Below, piece by piece: positions 33,181-45,390 of a stretch of DNA of 64,000 bases. This DNA comes from Dryomyza anilis. Taxonomy: Eukaryota; Arthropoda; Insecta; Diptera; Dryomyzidae. The notes below the pieces were generated by a model, which made no database searches, was not told the DNA's origin, and was given only the letters and a program-made list of their open reading frames with translations. The stretch spans positions 64,277,099 to 64,341,098 of the forward strand of contig OX638135.1 in assembly GCA_951804985.1 (NCBI GenBank), in the 5' to 3' direction. The number at the start of each line of letters is the position of its first letter. The first letter of the stretch is position 1. The position numbers and the translations under genes were made by a program.

Positions 33181-33745
33181 TAGCCTTATTCTGGCATTGT
33201 AAGTGCTCATAAGTCACATCTCATTGAGAGGCGTTTTTCTTGTTAGAATAATTGTGATTAAAATCTCAAATTCGTATTCTGCCAAAGATCTAACAAAAAA
33301 ACTCTCAAGAAATACCCCACACTATGAGGAAGAGAGTTTCATATCACATTTGAACTTTTTATTTTAATTAATTGTAAATAAATATAAACAAACAACTTTG
33401 AAACATTAGTATTTTCTTTCGTTTTCAGTTTTAAAGACTAATAAGCATTCAAAAATGCATTTTATTCATTTAAATAGTGCCAATTTATGATCCAAGTTAG
33501 TGGTATTTCAATTAAAGTGATGTGCGAAGTGTTTTATAAAACCAAAGTTTTTTTAGACGATATCTGTACGTTGTGATCTGCTACATTGAGCATCACAGAT
33601 TTCCTAATTCTTTTGACCCTATCGGAGTCTCAATTTTTTGGCAGAATATAAAAACATCTCAATTGGAGATTCACCCCAATTGTTGGGAGGTTTTTGACGT
33701 AAAATTCTGTTGTGATAATTTGTGATGCTCGTCAGAATAGGGCTA
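33181..33745. mobile_element. 565-bp MITE with TAA duplication
   Basis: Ends TAGCCTTATTCTGGC and, inverted, TAGCCCTATTCTGAC. A TAA lies directly outside both ends (33178-33180, 33746-33748). A 3-bp TWA duplication fits the PIF/Harbinger superfamily, which is inferred. No ORF. Confidence 0.75.
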
Positions 33746-34495
33746 TAACTTTCATTCGATATAATATTTGATCATATGTGTTATTTAGAACGTGAGATAT
33801 TTGCAAATATATTTGACCACCTCTATGAAAGCTCGGTCAAAAAGTTATTGGTCCATATTTTGTAAACCTATCCAAAGAAGCATTATTAAACCATATTTTC
33901 GTCATTTTACATAATACAAAAATAACCTTGACTGCTGCGCAGAATGGCTGTTGTGTAGTGTAATTAAAACTCAGCATCTACGAAAGTTAATTTAAAAGTG
34001 TATAACTTTTTAAAAAACCAATACCAAAACTTTCTAATTTATAAAAACCTGAGTTATAGGTCATTATACGACAAAACAATTCAAATTTGAATACATTTTC
34101 AATTTTGAAAAATCGCTAAAAAATTATTTTGCTAGATAATCCAATTTTTAAGTTATTAATTTAATTTTTAATTACCTTTTCAGAACTTTTGGATTTATCA
34201 AAATTTAACAAGAAACAACAAAGTTGTGATTGAATAAATCATTGTCCATTAAATAATAAAATGTTTTAACCGAGTCATTCCCACCCAATTATACCAAATC
34301 AAGTCAACTATGTGATTTAAAGCTCTTGGATTTCGGTTAATTATTAATTTTTTGGAGAACTTTGTCCTGAGATACAGTGATCCAAAGTTACAAAAAATAG
34401 ACAAAAAAACACTTTTGTAGGTTGTTCATATTAAAATATCAAACTCGAAAAAAACTCGAAGTGATACAGAAATTCTGTAAATGAAGATATTCATT

Positions 34496-34968
34496 AATGG
34501 TATTCATCTAAGGTTGCAAATGAAACGTATACCACGTATCTGCATAAATATACAGCCTCATATATGATCTGTCAACATATGTATGAAAAATATTATACAC
34601 TATCTAGATATCTTTGCACAATAGATTTTCTGAGCAACCGAAATTATTAATTTTTAAAAAGTCACAATTTATATTTTGAAGTTTCTAATGCAGGCGATTT
34701 TAACAACTAGACCATTATTCAGTTGCATTTTTTCAGAAATTTGTTTGCACTACACAGAGACACGATATATTTGTACATAAATTTATATTGTTTGAATATT
34801 TTCGTCGTTTTTTGTTGTTCAATATTTAAAACTTTTGGCACTTATCAATTGGTTGCTGTATATACACAGTATACATTCAAAATTTTAAAAATGTTCCATC
34901 ATATAACAAACTCATAAAAATATGAACATACACAAAAGGCAAACTTATACGATTAGATGAATACCATT
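34496..34968. mobile_element. 473-bp MITE with AATGGTATTCATCTAA ends
   Basis: Perfect 16-bp inverted ends AATGGTATTCATCTAA. ATT flanks both sides (34493-34495, 34969-34971). Uninterrupted relatives (e.g. 43530-43545, GATGTTCATTGTTTTTCC) show the empty site. No ORF. Confidence 0.78.
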
Positions 34969-35048
34969 ATTGGTTTTTCTTGCCTATCAAATAGGTAGGA
35001 AATTTAGTATACGACATTTTTTGGAATTTATACCACAGTAATTTTTGT

Positions 35049-36657
35049 CTATATTAAGTAAGCCCTGCTTATTGGACTGGTGGATGCTATCTCTTTCCAT
35101 AATGGCCGGGGTCCCTCTTTTGATCATTTCGTATTTGTTCTAGACTACATTGACTGGCACGACACCAAATGAACTAATGTGAATTATGTTCGTTTTTTCT
35201 TCTGCTCTCAGGGGCTCTCCGGATTCCTTCGTACGCAGTCGTGCCGAAATAGTTCCTGAATTTCCCCGATAGCCCCTGGTGTTATTTTGGCCATCCACTG
35301 AAAGATCAATTTCCTGGTCTGTATCTCTTGGGTTGTTGCACAATTTTATATTATATTTACGTTTTTCACGACAGTCGCGTGCCATGTCCCTATTTTTTCC
35401 GCAATTGTAACATTTACCTTTCAATTGGGTGGGTCAATTGGGCATAATGTTCGGATTTAACGCTGGCTTTAGACGCTCTACTTTCTCTTTGACATACATT
35501 TTCTCCCACCTTATCTAGTACACGTCTCCGTCGCCGATCGGCACAATGTAGTCGCTATTTCCTGCGTAACGCTGTGGTGACCGTTTCAATAAATGTCACC
35601 TTCGGCATAGTCATTTCTGCACGTTTGTCTCAGGATCCCTTATGCCATCAACAAACGCATTTATCTTGCACATTTACAAGAAATCACACGCTGAATCAGA
35701 ATACGCCAAATGTGCAAGTCTCTCAACATTCGTAGCATATTCCTGTAACGATTCGCCATTATTTTGCCTTCGGAACTTCAGCTGTATAATGTAAATCGGT
35801 GTCACGTGGTCACTGCCATATTTTCGTTGCAGTGCACCCATGACAGCTGAATAACTGTTTTTGTCACTTTTTGGATCTGTTAGCAAAACTTCGGCTGTGC
35901 CTCCTTTCAGTGCCACAATAAGCGCTGCTACCATGTCTTCTTGTCTCAAATTGCAGCTGAAAAATGCTGAACGCGGTTGTGCCATCGTACATCGGCGGTT
36001 TCAGCTTCGGCCCCCGGCAACATGCAGTGAGGGTCCACTTAGCTGTAATAAACTTACATCTTTTGTTTTCTGTATCATTTTTAAAAACCAATTTTTTTTT
36101 TGCATTTTATCAAGAACGTCATCCATATACGCTTCGAGCTTATTTACTTTTCTATTAAGTGTATTAGAAACTTCTAGAAGCTGCTTCGGATATTCTTGAA
36201 GCTGTTCAGAATTTTCCTGAAGTTTCCGCTCTATTTTATTGGAAATTTGTAGCGATTTTGTCTGAAGCCGATTGGAATTTTTCTGAAGTTTCTGTTCTGC
36301 TCTTTGATTGGAATTTTCTAAAAGTTGGTGCTTCATGTCTAATTTGACCTGCATGGAATTTTCTTTCTTTTTCTGAAACTGCCGCTGCATAACTTTGATT
36401 AACTTGCTCTTATCAAATGCTTGGCACTGTATTTTCCTTCTGTGTCCAGAATTTTCGTTGACTGTGCTGCAGCTTCCACTCCAAAATCGTGCTCTGCGAG
36501 ATTAATGTCTTTCGCCTCAAATTCTTTCATTAGGCGTTTCTGAAGCTCTACTTTCGTTCCAGCAGTTGCAAGATTACGAGACGCCAGCTCCTTCTTTAGT
36601 TGGTCGACTTTAAGTTAATTTAACCATTTTGTATCACAATCCCACTTCTGAGACCAA
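35049..36657 (-). pseudogene. Gypsy-like gag with SAP domain, copy 1 (decayed)
   Basis: The minus strand reads from the primer site into gag. An N-terminal SAP-like motif (about 36403-36620: QLKVDQLKKELASRN, KVELQKRLM) is followed by a long Gln/Asn-rich coiled-coil stretch of repeated QENSxQLK units (36001-36390). The capsid core comes next (KPPMYDGTTAFSIFQLQFE, then ALQRKYGSDHVTPIYIIQLK and RLAHLAYSDSACDFL), then a zinc knuckle reading CYNCGKNRDMARDC, in which the expected His is Asp. Frameshifts separate the parts. The sequence stops near 35049 before any protease or RT. Gypsy class is inferred from gag and primer site. Confidence 0.82.
36638..36656 (-). other. Primer-binding site, tRNA-Leu type (copy 1)
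   Basis: Plus-strand AATCCCACTTCTGAGACCA corresponds to the 3' end of a tRNA-Leu (AATCCCACTTCTGACACCA) with one mismatch. It lies 1 bp from the LTR end (TGTTACGAAAATTC on the plus strand at 36658). Confidence 0.75.
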
Positions 36658-37326
36658 TGTTACGAAAATTCAGTCTACAGAAAATTTTCTACATGTTCGT
36701 ATGTCTGGATTGTGTACAAAATAAAACACTCTTATGTTTGGTTTAAATTATTACAAATAATTTTATTAATTCACTTTAATAAACAACTTTACTAATAACA
36801 AATTCTAACAACTGCTTCATGTCCACTATTTAGCTTGACATTGGGTCATATTAATAAAAATCGACTTTACTCAAAACTTGAAGCAAATGCTCCGAATTGT
36901 CAAAATGTTTCGCATTTCATTTAATTAAAATACTAAAAACTATTTGCTAATGTTCAAAAATATAAAATTTTAAATTGGTAGGTATTAATAAAAACGTTAA
37001 ACTGACCATTTACTATAAAAATTCTGAAATAAATTAAAAAATTTGCTCAAAAATATATCAGCTTGCTTAAAAGTAAATACTTTTTTTTATTAATATGGCC
37101 CATTGTTCTCACACGAGGCGTACTTGACCACTTTCCAATTACTACTGAAGTGCTGTGCCTGAGATGCGGCGGCCTTATAAACATCAGTTCGACACGATTC
37201 GACAAGCTTCGACATGTTTCGAGAACATTCTACTCGTTTCGTGAATGACGCATGCTTTTGGCATCTCATTCGCACTTATGTGTTTCTAATGCGCTGATCT
37301 TGTATCTCGCACATTGCTTCAAAGCG
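36658..37326 (-). repeat. LTR of Gypsy copy 1, truncated at its upstream end
   Basis: Matches the solo LTR at 46715-47232 in inverted orientation, including the TTCGTAACA-type end, the poly(A) signal region and the repeated TCGA motifs (CAGTTCGACACGATTCGACA) at 37184-37230. It contains an extra AT-rich stretch at about 36850-37090. The upstream end is cut by the Tc1-related element starting near 37327. Confidence 0.75.
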
Positions 37327-37559
37327 CTCTAAATATTAGCTCAGGACATAACAATTTTTATTTATTTTTTTTTTACTTCTAAATATTAACTTTAAATTGC
37401 AACCTTTTTTATTAGTGTCAATCAAAGGTTTACTTAATGGTCGATGACTATAGCCCACAAACTAAAAACAATCCGTGCAACTTATTAGAAACGAATAAAC
37501 TTTTTGCATTAAACATATTTTATATCTATAAAATCACTATATATTTGATGAAAAAACAG

Positions 37560-38330
37560 TATTTTACATGACTACGTGTCATCTGTGTGGCACATTTGCA
37601 ATTCATTTATTGATAACTTATTTTGGAATCGCTCCTGATTCTAATTTGGCCATTTGGTCAAAATCTGCAAAAATTCCCATTTTATTCGGGATAATCTTTA
37701 TTATATATAGAACTTAGGTGTCGACTACATGAAGGTCGGTCCTATTAGTCATACATTTTGACCTGAAACCACTTTTTTGTACTTCGTCCCATAAGTTTAA
37801 AGTCGTTATCCTTTTGAAAAAGTCATTTAACAGGCAGGTTTTCGTCTGTGAAAGGTTACATTACGTCATTTAAAATGCAAATAAATAGGAATTGGTCCAT
37901 GCAACCGTCAATTTTATGAATGGGTCCAATACCAGTGGTTAGTGCGTTGGACTGCGAGCCGAAAGGTCCCCGGTTCAAGTCTGGACTGGGGCTAACAACA
38001 TCTTTTCATAGAAACATTTTTCTATACCGCGCTACCTCTCGTCAGTAAATGGCAAACCTACGAGAGTAAAACCATTGCCTATGAAAAGCTCTCACCCGCC
38101 GTTCGGATTCGGCAATAAACTGTAGGTCCCACCACTTTGAGTACAAATATAACACGCACAGCTCAAAATGGTGAGAGAGCTCGGCCGAAGTTCTATATAG
38201 GACTGTAGCGCTAAACTATTAATACCAGATCACGACATAGCACTCCAAAACATAATGGTTTCACCACTATATTAAAGTGTAAAGCAGGTATATCTGTATT
38301 CAAACGCTTTTGACCGCGGTCGTCAAAAAT
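37560..38330 (-). pseudogene. Tc1 transposase fragment, minus strand
   Basis: The minus strand reads ETIMFWSAMS (plus ~38226-38266), is interrupted by the SINE, then resumes with GPIHKIDGCMDQF (plus ~37890-37927). It continues through a decayed DDE region to a degraded SPDLNP-type motif near 37720. These are hallmarks of Tc1 transposases. It has multiple stops. Confidence 0.75.
37936..38220 (+). mobile_element. tRNA-derived SINE, copy 5 (5'-truncated)
   Basis: Begins within the head (TGGTTAGTGCGTTGG), keeps the B box GGTTCAAGTC and body, and ends CGCTAAACTATT. The 8-bp duplications AATACCAG (37928-37935, 38221-38228) lie inside the Tc1 coding sequence. Confidence 0.88.
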
Positions 38331-38599
38331 ATGATTTTTCATCTGCAGGCACTCTGTTTATCTTAGTTTAATCAAAAAACAACACTCTTTTCAAAAAATT
38401 TAGCCCCAGATATACCCACCTTACTCTTGTAATATAGTGGCGGAAAGTCGTGGTCCGGAATTTGCCTCATTATCAAAATTGAAAGTTGTATGGATCATTT
38501 TCATTATATTTCAACACTAAACAACGTAATATAATCTTTCACTGACGAAACCTGTTAGTTACATGCATTTTTTAAGAGCATAACGATTCTAAACATACG

Positions 38600-38870
38600 G
38601 TACGTGGTTCAAAAAGGTCATAATGGTTGACTTATCGGACTGGCCTTCATGTAGTCCGGACCTTCATTCTATATAAAATTTGTGGGGGCATTTAAAAATG
38701 AAGATTAGCCAGAATAAAGTGGGAAATTTTTCTGATCCTGACGAGATGGAAAAATTGGAATCGGGAGCAATTCTAAAATAAGTTACCAATGAATTAATTG
38801 CAAATATGTCACAGAAATGGCCCTTAGTCATTGAAAATAATCATTTGTCATAAAATATTTAGTGATTTTA
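38600..38870 (+). pseudogene. Tc1 transposase C-terminal fragment, plus strand
   Basis: WPSCSPDLHSI followed by a stop and NLWG is the decayed SPDLNPIENLWG motif of Tc1 transposases. The C-terminal tail of the protein follows it. The inverted counterpart lies at 37560-37740. Confidence 0.8.
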
Positions 38871-38931
38871 TAGAAATAAAATAAGTTGTAAAGCAAAAAA
38901 TTAATCCGTTTCTAATTAGGTGCACGGGTAG

Positions 38932-41675
38932 TTTTTAGTTTGTGGGCTATAATCATAAACCATTAAGTAAACCTTTGATTGACACTAATAAAATATATTG
39001 TAATTTAAAGTTAATATATAGAAGTTAAAAAAATTTATAAAAATAGTTATGTCCTGAGCTAATATATGCGTTTCTAATTAGTTGTACGCAACTGTATACA
39101 CACAAAGTATTCCTATGGTGATATTTACAAAATTCTGGTCTAAATTAACAAAATATTTGTTAATATACGGTCAACAAGAAATATTTGTTTTATTTGTAAA
39201 TATTTGCAATTCCCACTTTTCATTGTTATATTAACAAATGGTCTTGTTCATTTAATAAAATACTTTTGTATCATTAACAAAGTAAATTTGTATAATATAC
39301 AAATTATTTTGTTAGATGAACAAATTTATGTTGTTCGACGAACAAATTTATTTTGTTCTATAAAAAAATTTGTTTTGTTCTATAAACAAATTTATTTTGG
39401 AGTATAAACAAATTTATTTTGTTTGAAAAATATATTTTTTAGGACGCCCTGTGCCTTTATAATAAGGAGAAAAAATTGAGGTCAATTTCCCTTCTTATTT
39501 TAAAGTCACATGTAGACAAAGACCCTCATCTTGCAAGATGTGATGCAAAATTTTAAAGTCGTGTCTTGAAGGCTTCTTATTACACAGTGCCGTGCCACTT
39601 TGATTTTTAAAACACAGCATCTACGTAAGTTATTTTAAAATTGTATAAGTTTTTGAAAATCAAACACATTTAGCTTACCAAAACTTTTTAATTTATTAAA
39701 ATAGGTTTAAAAAGACCTGAGTTGTAGGTCATTATACGACAAAATAATTCAAATTAGAATACATTTTTCAATTTTGAATAATCGTTAAAAAATCATCTTG
39801 CAAGATAATTTGTACAGTACATTTTAAGTAAATTCAATTATCTTATCAGAACTTCTCGATTTATTAAAATTTAACTAGAAACAACAAGGTTATGATCGAT
39901 TAAATCAGTGTCCTTAAAATAATAAAATGTTTTAAACGAGTTATTCCCACACTATATTTACCAAATCAAGGCAACTATGAGATTTTAAGTACTTAGATTT
40001 TGTTTACATTTTGTTATGCAAGGGTCAATTGAAATGTTTTGGTCAATTATTTTTTAATTTTTTCGGGAAACTTTATCCTGAGATACTGTGATCTCAAGTT
40101 ACAAAAATAGGCAAAAAAAATACTTTTGTAGGTTGTTCATATTAAAATATCTATTGATCGAGATATGCTATAAACCCCGTCGAGGTGTCATTTTGAAGCT
40201 AATAAAATATAATTTTGAAAAATTTAAGTTATATCTCCGTTGCCTAGACATAAAATATCCTTGCAATTTAAATTGTATGTCTTTAAAATGGACCCTTTGA
40301 AAATTTTTAGTTTGTGGGCTATAATCATAAACCATTAAGTAAACCTTTGATTGACACTAATAAAATATATTGTAATTTAAAGTTAATATATAGAAGTTAA
40401 AAAAATTTATAAAAATAGTTATGTCCTGAGCTAATATATGCGTTTCTAATTAGTTGTACGCAACTGTATACACACAAAGTATTCCTATGGTGATATTTAC
40501 AAAATTCTGGTCTAAATTAACAAAATATTTGTTAATATACGGTCAACAAGAAATATTTGTTTTATTTGTAAATATTTGCAATTCCCACTTTTCATTGTTA
40601 TATTAACAAATGGTCTTGTTCATTTAATAAAATACTTTTGTATCATTAACAAAGTAAATTTGTATAATATACAAATTATTTTGTTAGATGAACAAATTTA
40701 TGTTGTTCGACGAACAAATTTATTTTGTTCTATAAAAAAATTTGTTTTGTTCTATAAACAAATTTATTTTGGAGTATAAACAAATTTATTTTGTTTGAAA
40801 AATATATTTTTTAGGACGCCCTGTGCCTTTATAATAAGGAGAAAAAATTGAGGTCAATTTCCCTTCTTATTTTAAAGTCACATGTAGACAAAGACCCTCA
40901 TCTTGCAAGATGTGATGCAAAATTTTAAAGTCGTGTCTTGAAGGCTTCTTATTACACAGTGCCGTGCCACTTTGATTTTTAAAACACAGCATCTACGTAA
41001 GTTATTTTAAAATTGTATAAGTTTTTGAAAATCAAACACATTTAGCTTACCAAAACTTTTTAATTTATTAAAATAGGTTTAAAAAGACCTGAGTTGTAGG
41101 TCATTATACGACAAAATAATTCAAATTAGAATACATTTTTCAATTTTGAATAATCGTTAAAAAATCATCTTGCAAGATAATTTGTACAGTACATTTTAAG
41201 TAAATTCAATTATCTTATCAGAACTTCTCGATTTATTAAAATTTAACTAGAAACAACAAGGTTATGATCGATTAAATCAGTGTCCTTAAAATAATAAAAT
41301 GTTTTAAACGAGTTATTCCCACACTATATTTACCAAATCAAGGCAACTATGAGATTTTAAGTACTTAGATTTTGTTTACATTTTGTTATGCAAGGGTCAA
41401 TTGAAATGTTTTGGTCAATTATTTTTTAATTTTTTCGGGAAACTTTATCCTGAGATACTGTGATCTCAAGTTACAAAAATAGGCAAAAAAAATACTTTTG
41501 TAGGTTGTTCATATTAAAATATCTATTGATCGAGATATGCTATAAACCCCGTCGAGGTGTCATTTTGAAGCTAATAAAATATAATTTTGAAAAATTTAAG
41601 TTATATCTCCGTTGCCTAGACATAAAATATCCTTGCAATTTAAATTGTATGTCTTTAAAATGGACCCTTTGAAAA
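38932..41675 (+). repeat. 1372-bp tandem duplication
   Basis: 38932-40303 and 40304-41675 appear identical throughout the stretches compared, including the ORFs at 39204/40576 and 40088/41460, all offset by exactly 1372. The unit begins in the right end of the Tc1 relic and ends inside the palindrome family. Confidence 0.95.
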
Positions 41676-43625
41676 TTCTGAAAAAATCCAAAATTTTTGT
41701 TTATTTATTATGAAAATTTGTGTTAAATTTCAAGACTGTATTTTGACGGAGTCATATTAAAAAAATCCAATTTCGAAAATTTTCAAAATTGATGAAACTG
41801 ACGCCATTTTCGGAATCAGCGTTACAGATGAATTCAAAACATATATATATTTTTTTTTTATAAGTAAAATGAAATAATGCACATATAATGACTCTAATGC
41901 TAATGACGATGATGCTAAGACTTAAAAAATAAAAAAACAAACATCTTTTTCCGGAAAATTATCGAAATATCGAAAATTTGATTATATATATCTTTTTTTC
42001 GCAAACTGTTCTAGAAGATTGCTTACTTGCATCTTGTTCATGTTTTTGCATTTTTTGCAAAAACAATAGCGAGAACAAGATCGAGATTTTCTTGCAAGAA
42101 CAAGAGCAAGTGCAAGAATAACACTGCAAGAAATTAATCATTTTAATGTATTTATTATGTTATATTACTAAATATAACATAATAAATTACTAAATTCAAT
42201 ATTACTAAATATTGAAAAACAAGTATCAATGGAAAGCGTGCAAAACATTTATGAACGTAAACATTAATGAAGATGTTTGTTTTCTTTATTTTTTAAGTCT
42301 AAAGAATATTAGCATCTTAAAAATAAGGTCTGTGAAGCACTTTTGAAGCGGTAAATAGCTTCAAAAGTGCTTCAAAAGTAGACAAAACAATGTTGTTTCT
42401 CTTTTCTTCTCTACGCTAGTTCGTACATCGATTTTGCATATGCACATTATTATTGTTGTTTTACTTTTATACATAGTTTTTTTTTGTTAATTGTAAAATC
42501 ATGAAGTTTTTCTTATGTTAAGTTATATGTGCATTATTTCATTTAACTTATAAAAACAAAAAAAAATAAAAATAAATATGTAACCAGTTTTGAACGCTGA
42601 TTCCGAAAATGGCGTCAGTTTCATCAAATTTGATTTAATTTTTCAGTACAGCCCTTTTTTTGAAAATTTTCGAAATTGGTTTTTTTTTAATATGACTCCG
42701 TCAATATACAGTCTAGAAATTTAACACGAATTTTTATAATAAATCAACAAAAATTTCGGATTTTTTCAGACTTTTCATAGGGTTCATTTTAAAGACATAC
42801 AATTTAAATTGAAAAGGATATTCACCATATGTCTATGCAACGGAGATATAACTTAAATTTTTCAAAAGTATATTTTATTAGCTTCAAAATGACACCTCGA
42901 CGAGGTTTATAGCATATCTCGATCAATAGATATTTTAATATGAACAACCTACAAAAGTGTTTTTTGTCTATTTTTTGTAACTCAAAATCACTGTATCTCA
43001 GGATAAAGTTGTCCCAAAAAATTAAAAAAATAATTGACCAAAACATTTCAATAACAAAATTTAAACAAAATCCAAGAGCTTAAAATCTCATAGTTGCCTT
43101 GATTTGGTAAATATAGTGTGTGAATAACTCGTTTAAAACATTTTATTATTGAAAGGACACTGATTTAATCGATCATAACTTTGTTGCTTCTAGTTAAATT
43201 TTAATAAATCCAAAAGTTCTGATAAGGTAATTGAATATACTTTGCATAACTTTAAAAATGTGTGGATTATTGCAAGATGGTTTTTTAACGATTATTCAAA
43301 TTTGAAAAATGTATTCTAATTTGAATTATTTTGTCGTATAATGACCTACAACGCAGGTCTTTTTAAACCTATTTTAAAAAATTAAAAAGTTTTGGTAATC
43401 TAAATATGTTGGTTTTTTAAAAACTTATACTATTTTAAAATAACTTACGTAGATGCTGTGTTTTAATTACATAAGTAAATCAATGTGCAAATAAAAAAAA
43501 CTCGAAGTGATACAGAAATTCTGTAAATGAAGATGTTCATTGTTTTTCCTTGCCTTTCCAAAAAAATAGGTAGGAAATTTTGTATACGAAATTTTTTGGA
43601 ATTTGTAGCACAGTGTAACTTTTGT
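39593..43625. repeat. Large palindromic repeat
   Basis: The right arm (42510-43625) is the inverted copy of the left arm (39593-41900, within the tandem duplication). Landmarks: CACAGCATCTACGTAAGTTA, CGTCGAGGTGTCATTTT, TTGATCGAGATATGCTATAA and GACGCCATTTTCGG. The centre (~41900-42510) has a Cys/Gln-codon-rich stretch without a credible gene. Same family as 26765-29222. Confidence 0.8.
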
Positions 43626-43713
43626 CTATATTTTTTTTCCTGAAACAAACATAAAATTTTCACAACAGAATTATTGGAGGCAAAAACTGGAATACATAGC
43701 ACTTCCACTTCTT

Positions 43714-43855
43714 CACTATGCGGGCAGAAACGCTTTCAAAAACGCTTTAACAGTACAGCCGTACATACGGTGAAGCAGTAATGCTGTGCTGTGTGCAAAA
43801 CTTTTTCGAAATATACTATTGAAGCGATTTTGAAAGCGTTTGGGTGCGCATAGTG
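43714..43855. mobile_element. 142-bp MITE-like element
   Basis: Inverted ends CACTATGCGGGCAGAAACGC and, at right, GCGTTTGGGTGCGCATAGTG, with GCTTTCAAAA inside both. No clear flanking duplication. It resembles short hAT-type MITEs, low certainty. Confidence 0.55.
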
Positions 43856-44023
43856 AAAAGTGTGACCAGAGTGGAATATAATATTCCACTAGTGGAATAT
43901 TTTCAAACTGAAAAGAATTTTTTTTTTAGTAAAATATTCGAATGGTATATTATTTTTTTTAAAAGAATATTTTTCTGTAAAAATATTATTTTGTTGAATT
44001 GTATTTCCTCTTTGCCACTGCGC

Positions 44024-45371
44024 CCAGTAAGCCCTGCTTACTGGACCGGTGGATGCTATCTCTTTCCATAATGGCTTTCATTGTTGTTCCTTGAACGTTC
44101 TAATTTTTGCGATGTCGGGGTCCTTCTTTTGATCATTTCGTATTTGTTCTAGACTTCATTGACTGGCACGACACCCAATGAACAAATGTGAATTATGTTC
44201 GTTTTTTCTTCTTCTCTCGGGGACTCTCCGGATTCCTTCGTACGCAGTCGTTCGGCATAGTCATTTCTGCACGTTTGTCTCAGGATCCCGTATGCCATCA
44301 ACAAACTCATTTATCTTGCACATTTACAAGAAATCACACGCTGAATCGGAATACGCCAAATGTGCAAGTCTCTCAACATCCGTAGCATATTCCTGTAACG
44401 ATTCGCCATTATTTTGCCTACGGAACTTCAGCTGTATTCTGTAAATCGGTGTCATGTGGTCACTGACATATTTTCGTTGCAGTGCACCCATGACCGCTGA
44501 ATAACTGTTTATGTCACTTTTTGGAACTGTCAGCAAAACTTCGGCTGCTCATCCTTTCAGTGCCACAATAACCGCTGCTACCATGTCTTCAATGTTCCAT
44601 CGATTACTTACAGCCATGGTCTCAAATTGCAGCTTGAAAATGTTGAACGCTGTGGTTCCATCATAAATCGGCGGTTTTAGCCCCGTACCACTAACAAATT
44701 GCTGTGTGGGTCCATTGAACTGCAATATAACGAAGTCCTTATGAATTTTCAGCAGCTTTTTTAGATTCCATGATATTTCTCATCAACGTTATTTTCCAAT
44801 ATTTGAATCTTATGTTCAACGCTCACTTTCATGTCATTTACATGCGCCTCAAGCTCCCTTACTTTGACATGGAGCGTATTCGAAACTTACAAAAGTCTTT
44901 TCGAATGTTCCTGCATCTTTTCCTGCATTTTTATTTGATGTTTGTTGGAATTCTCTAGAAGCTCTGTTTTGAGCTGATTAGAATTTGGTTGAAGTTTTTG
45001 TTCAATTTTGTTGGAATTTTCTAGATGTTCGTGCTTCATGTCTAATTTGAGCTGATTGGAATTTTCTTGAAGTTTCTGTTCCAATTTGCTGCAATTTTCT
45101 TGAAATTGTTGTTGTATAGCTGCAAGCAACTGGCTCATATCAAAAACTTGGGTTTGTACTTTTTTCTGTGTGTCCAAATTTTTCGACGATGGTGCTGCAG
45201 CTTCTACTTCAAACTCATGTTCCGCGAGATAAATGCCTTGGACATCCAATTCCTCCATTAGACGCTTCTGTAGCTCTACTTTCGTACCAGCAGTTGGAAG
45301 ATCACGACTCGCAAGCTCCTTTTTCAGCTGGTCGACTTTAAGTTGTTCCAATTTAACCATTTTGTATCACA
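44024..45371 (-). pseudogene. Gypsy-like gag with SAP domain, copy 2 (decayed)
   Basis: A clean 157-residue N-terminal ORF (44887-45360) starts MVKLEQLKVDQLKKELASRD. This is a SAP-like helix-turn-helix (LKVDQLKKEL ... GTKVELQKRL), a fold usually binding AT-rich DNA. A coiled coil of repeated QENSNQLK-type units follows. The capsid core is in separate frames (about 44324-44640: ALQRKYVSDHMTPIYRIQLK, ERLAHLAYSDSACDFL). Relative to copy 1 the zinc-knuckle region is deleted. No protease or RT. It ends near 44024 against unrelated DNA. Confidence 0.82.
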
Positions 45372-45390
45372 ATCCCACTTCTGACACCAA
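45372..45390 (-). other. Primer-binding site, tRNA-Leu type (copy 2)
   Basis: Plus-strand AATCCCACTTCTGACACCA, an apparently exact match to the 3' end of a metazoan tRNA-Leu with CCA. It lies between gag and the LTR. Confidence 0.8.

Larger units (their letters stand above)
30264..33960. mobile_element. TIR element with ~230-bp inverted ends (CACTACACAACA)
   Basis: CACTACACAACA at 30264 and TGTTGTGTAGTG ending at 33960, flanked by TA (30262-30263, 33961-33962). Similarity between the inverted ends extends ~230 bp (shared AATATCTCGCGTTC-like and ATCAAATGAAAG blocks). The empty site is visible in related repeats. The interior holds an RTE-like RT relic and a 565-bp MITE but no transposase. Confidence 0.75.
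30114..35033. repeat. Palindrome-family repeat holding several nested elements
   Basis: The left part (30114-30263: CGACACCAAAAATATAC, TCAATTAATATCCTCATTTA) and the later part (33963-34495 and 34972-35033: AAACTCAGCATCTACG, CCTGAGTTATAGGTCATTA, ACAGAAATTCTGTAAATGA) are pieces of the family seen at 26765-29222 and 39593-43625. It is cut by a 3.7-kb TIR element and a 473-bp MITE. Removing both restores the order seen elsewhere (TTACTTATG next to TAATTAAAACTCAGC). Confidence 0.7.
37327..39065. mobile_element. Tc1-like transposon relics in inverted arrangement
   Basis: The outer ends are inverted copies (TTAGCTCAGGACATAAC ... TTAACTTTAAATT ... TTACTTAATGG). The arms span about 37327-37880 and 38540-39065, and both contain the 3' part of a Tc1 transposase pointing outward. 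A SINE interrupts the left copy. It may be two elements joined tail-outward or a foldback derivative. Confidence 0.75.

Noticed and set aside
39204..39407. Duplicate ORFs at 39204/40576 and 40088/41460
   Set aside because: Low-complexity frames repeated only because of the 1372-bp duplication; no protein signature.
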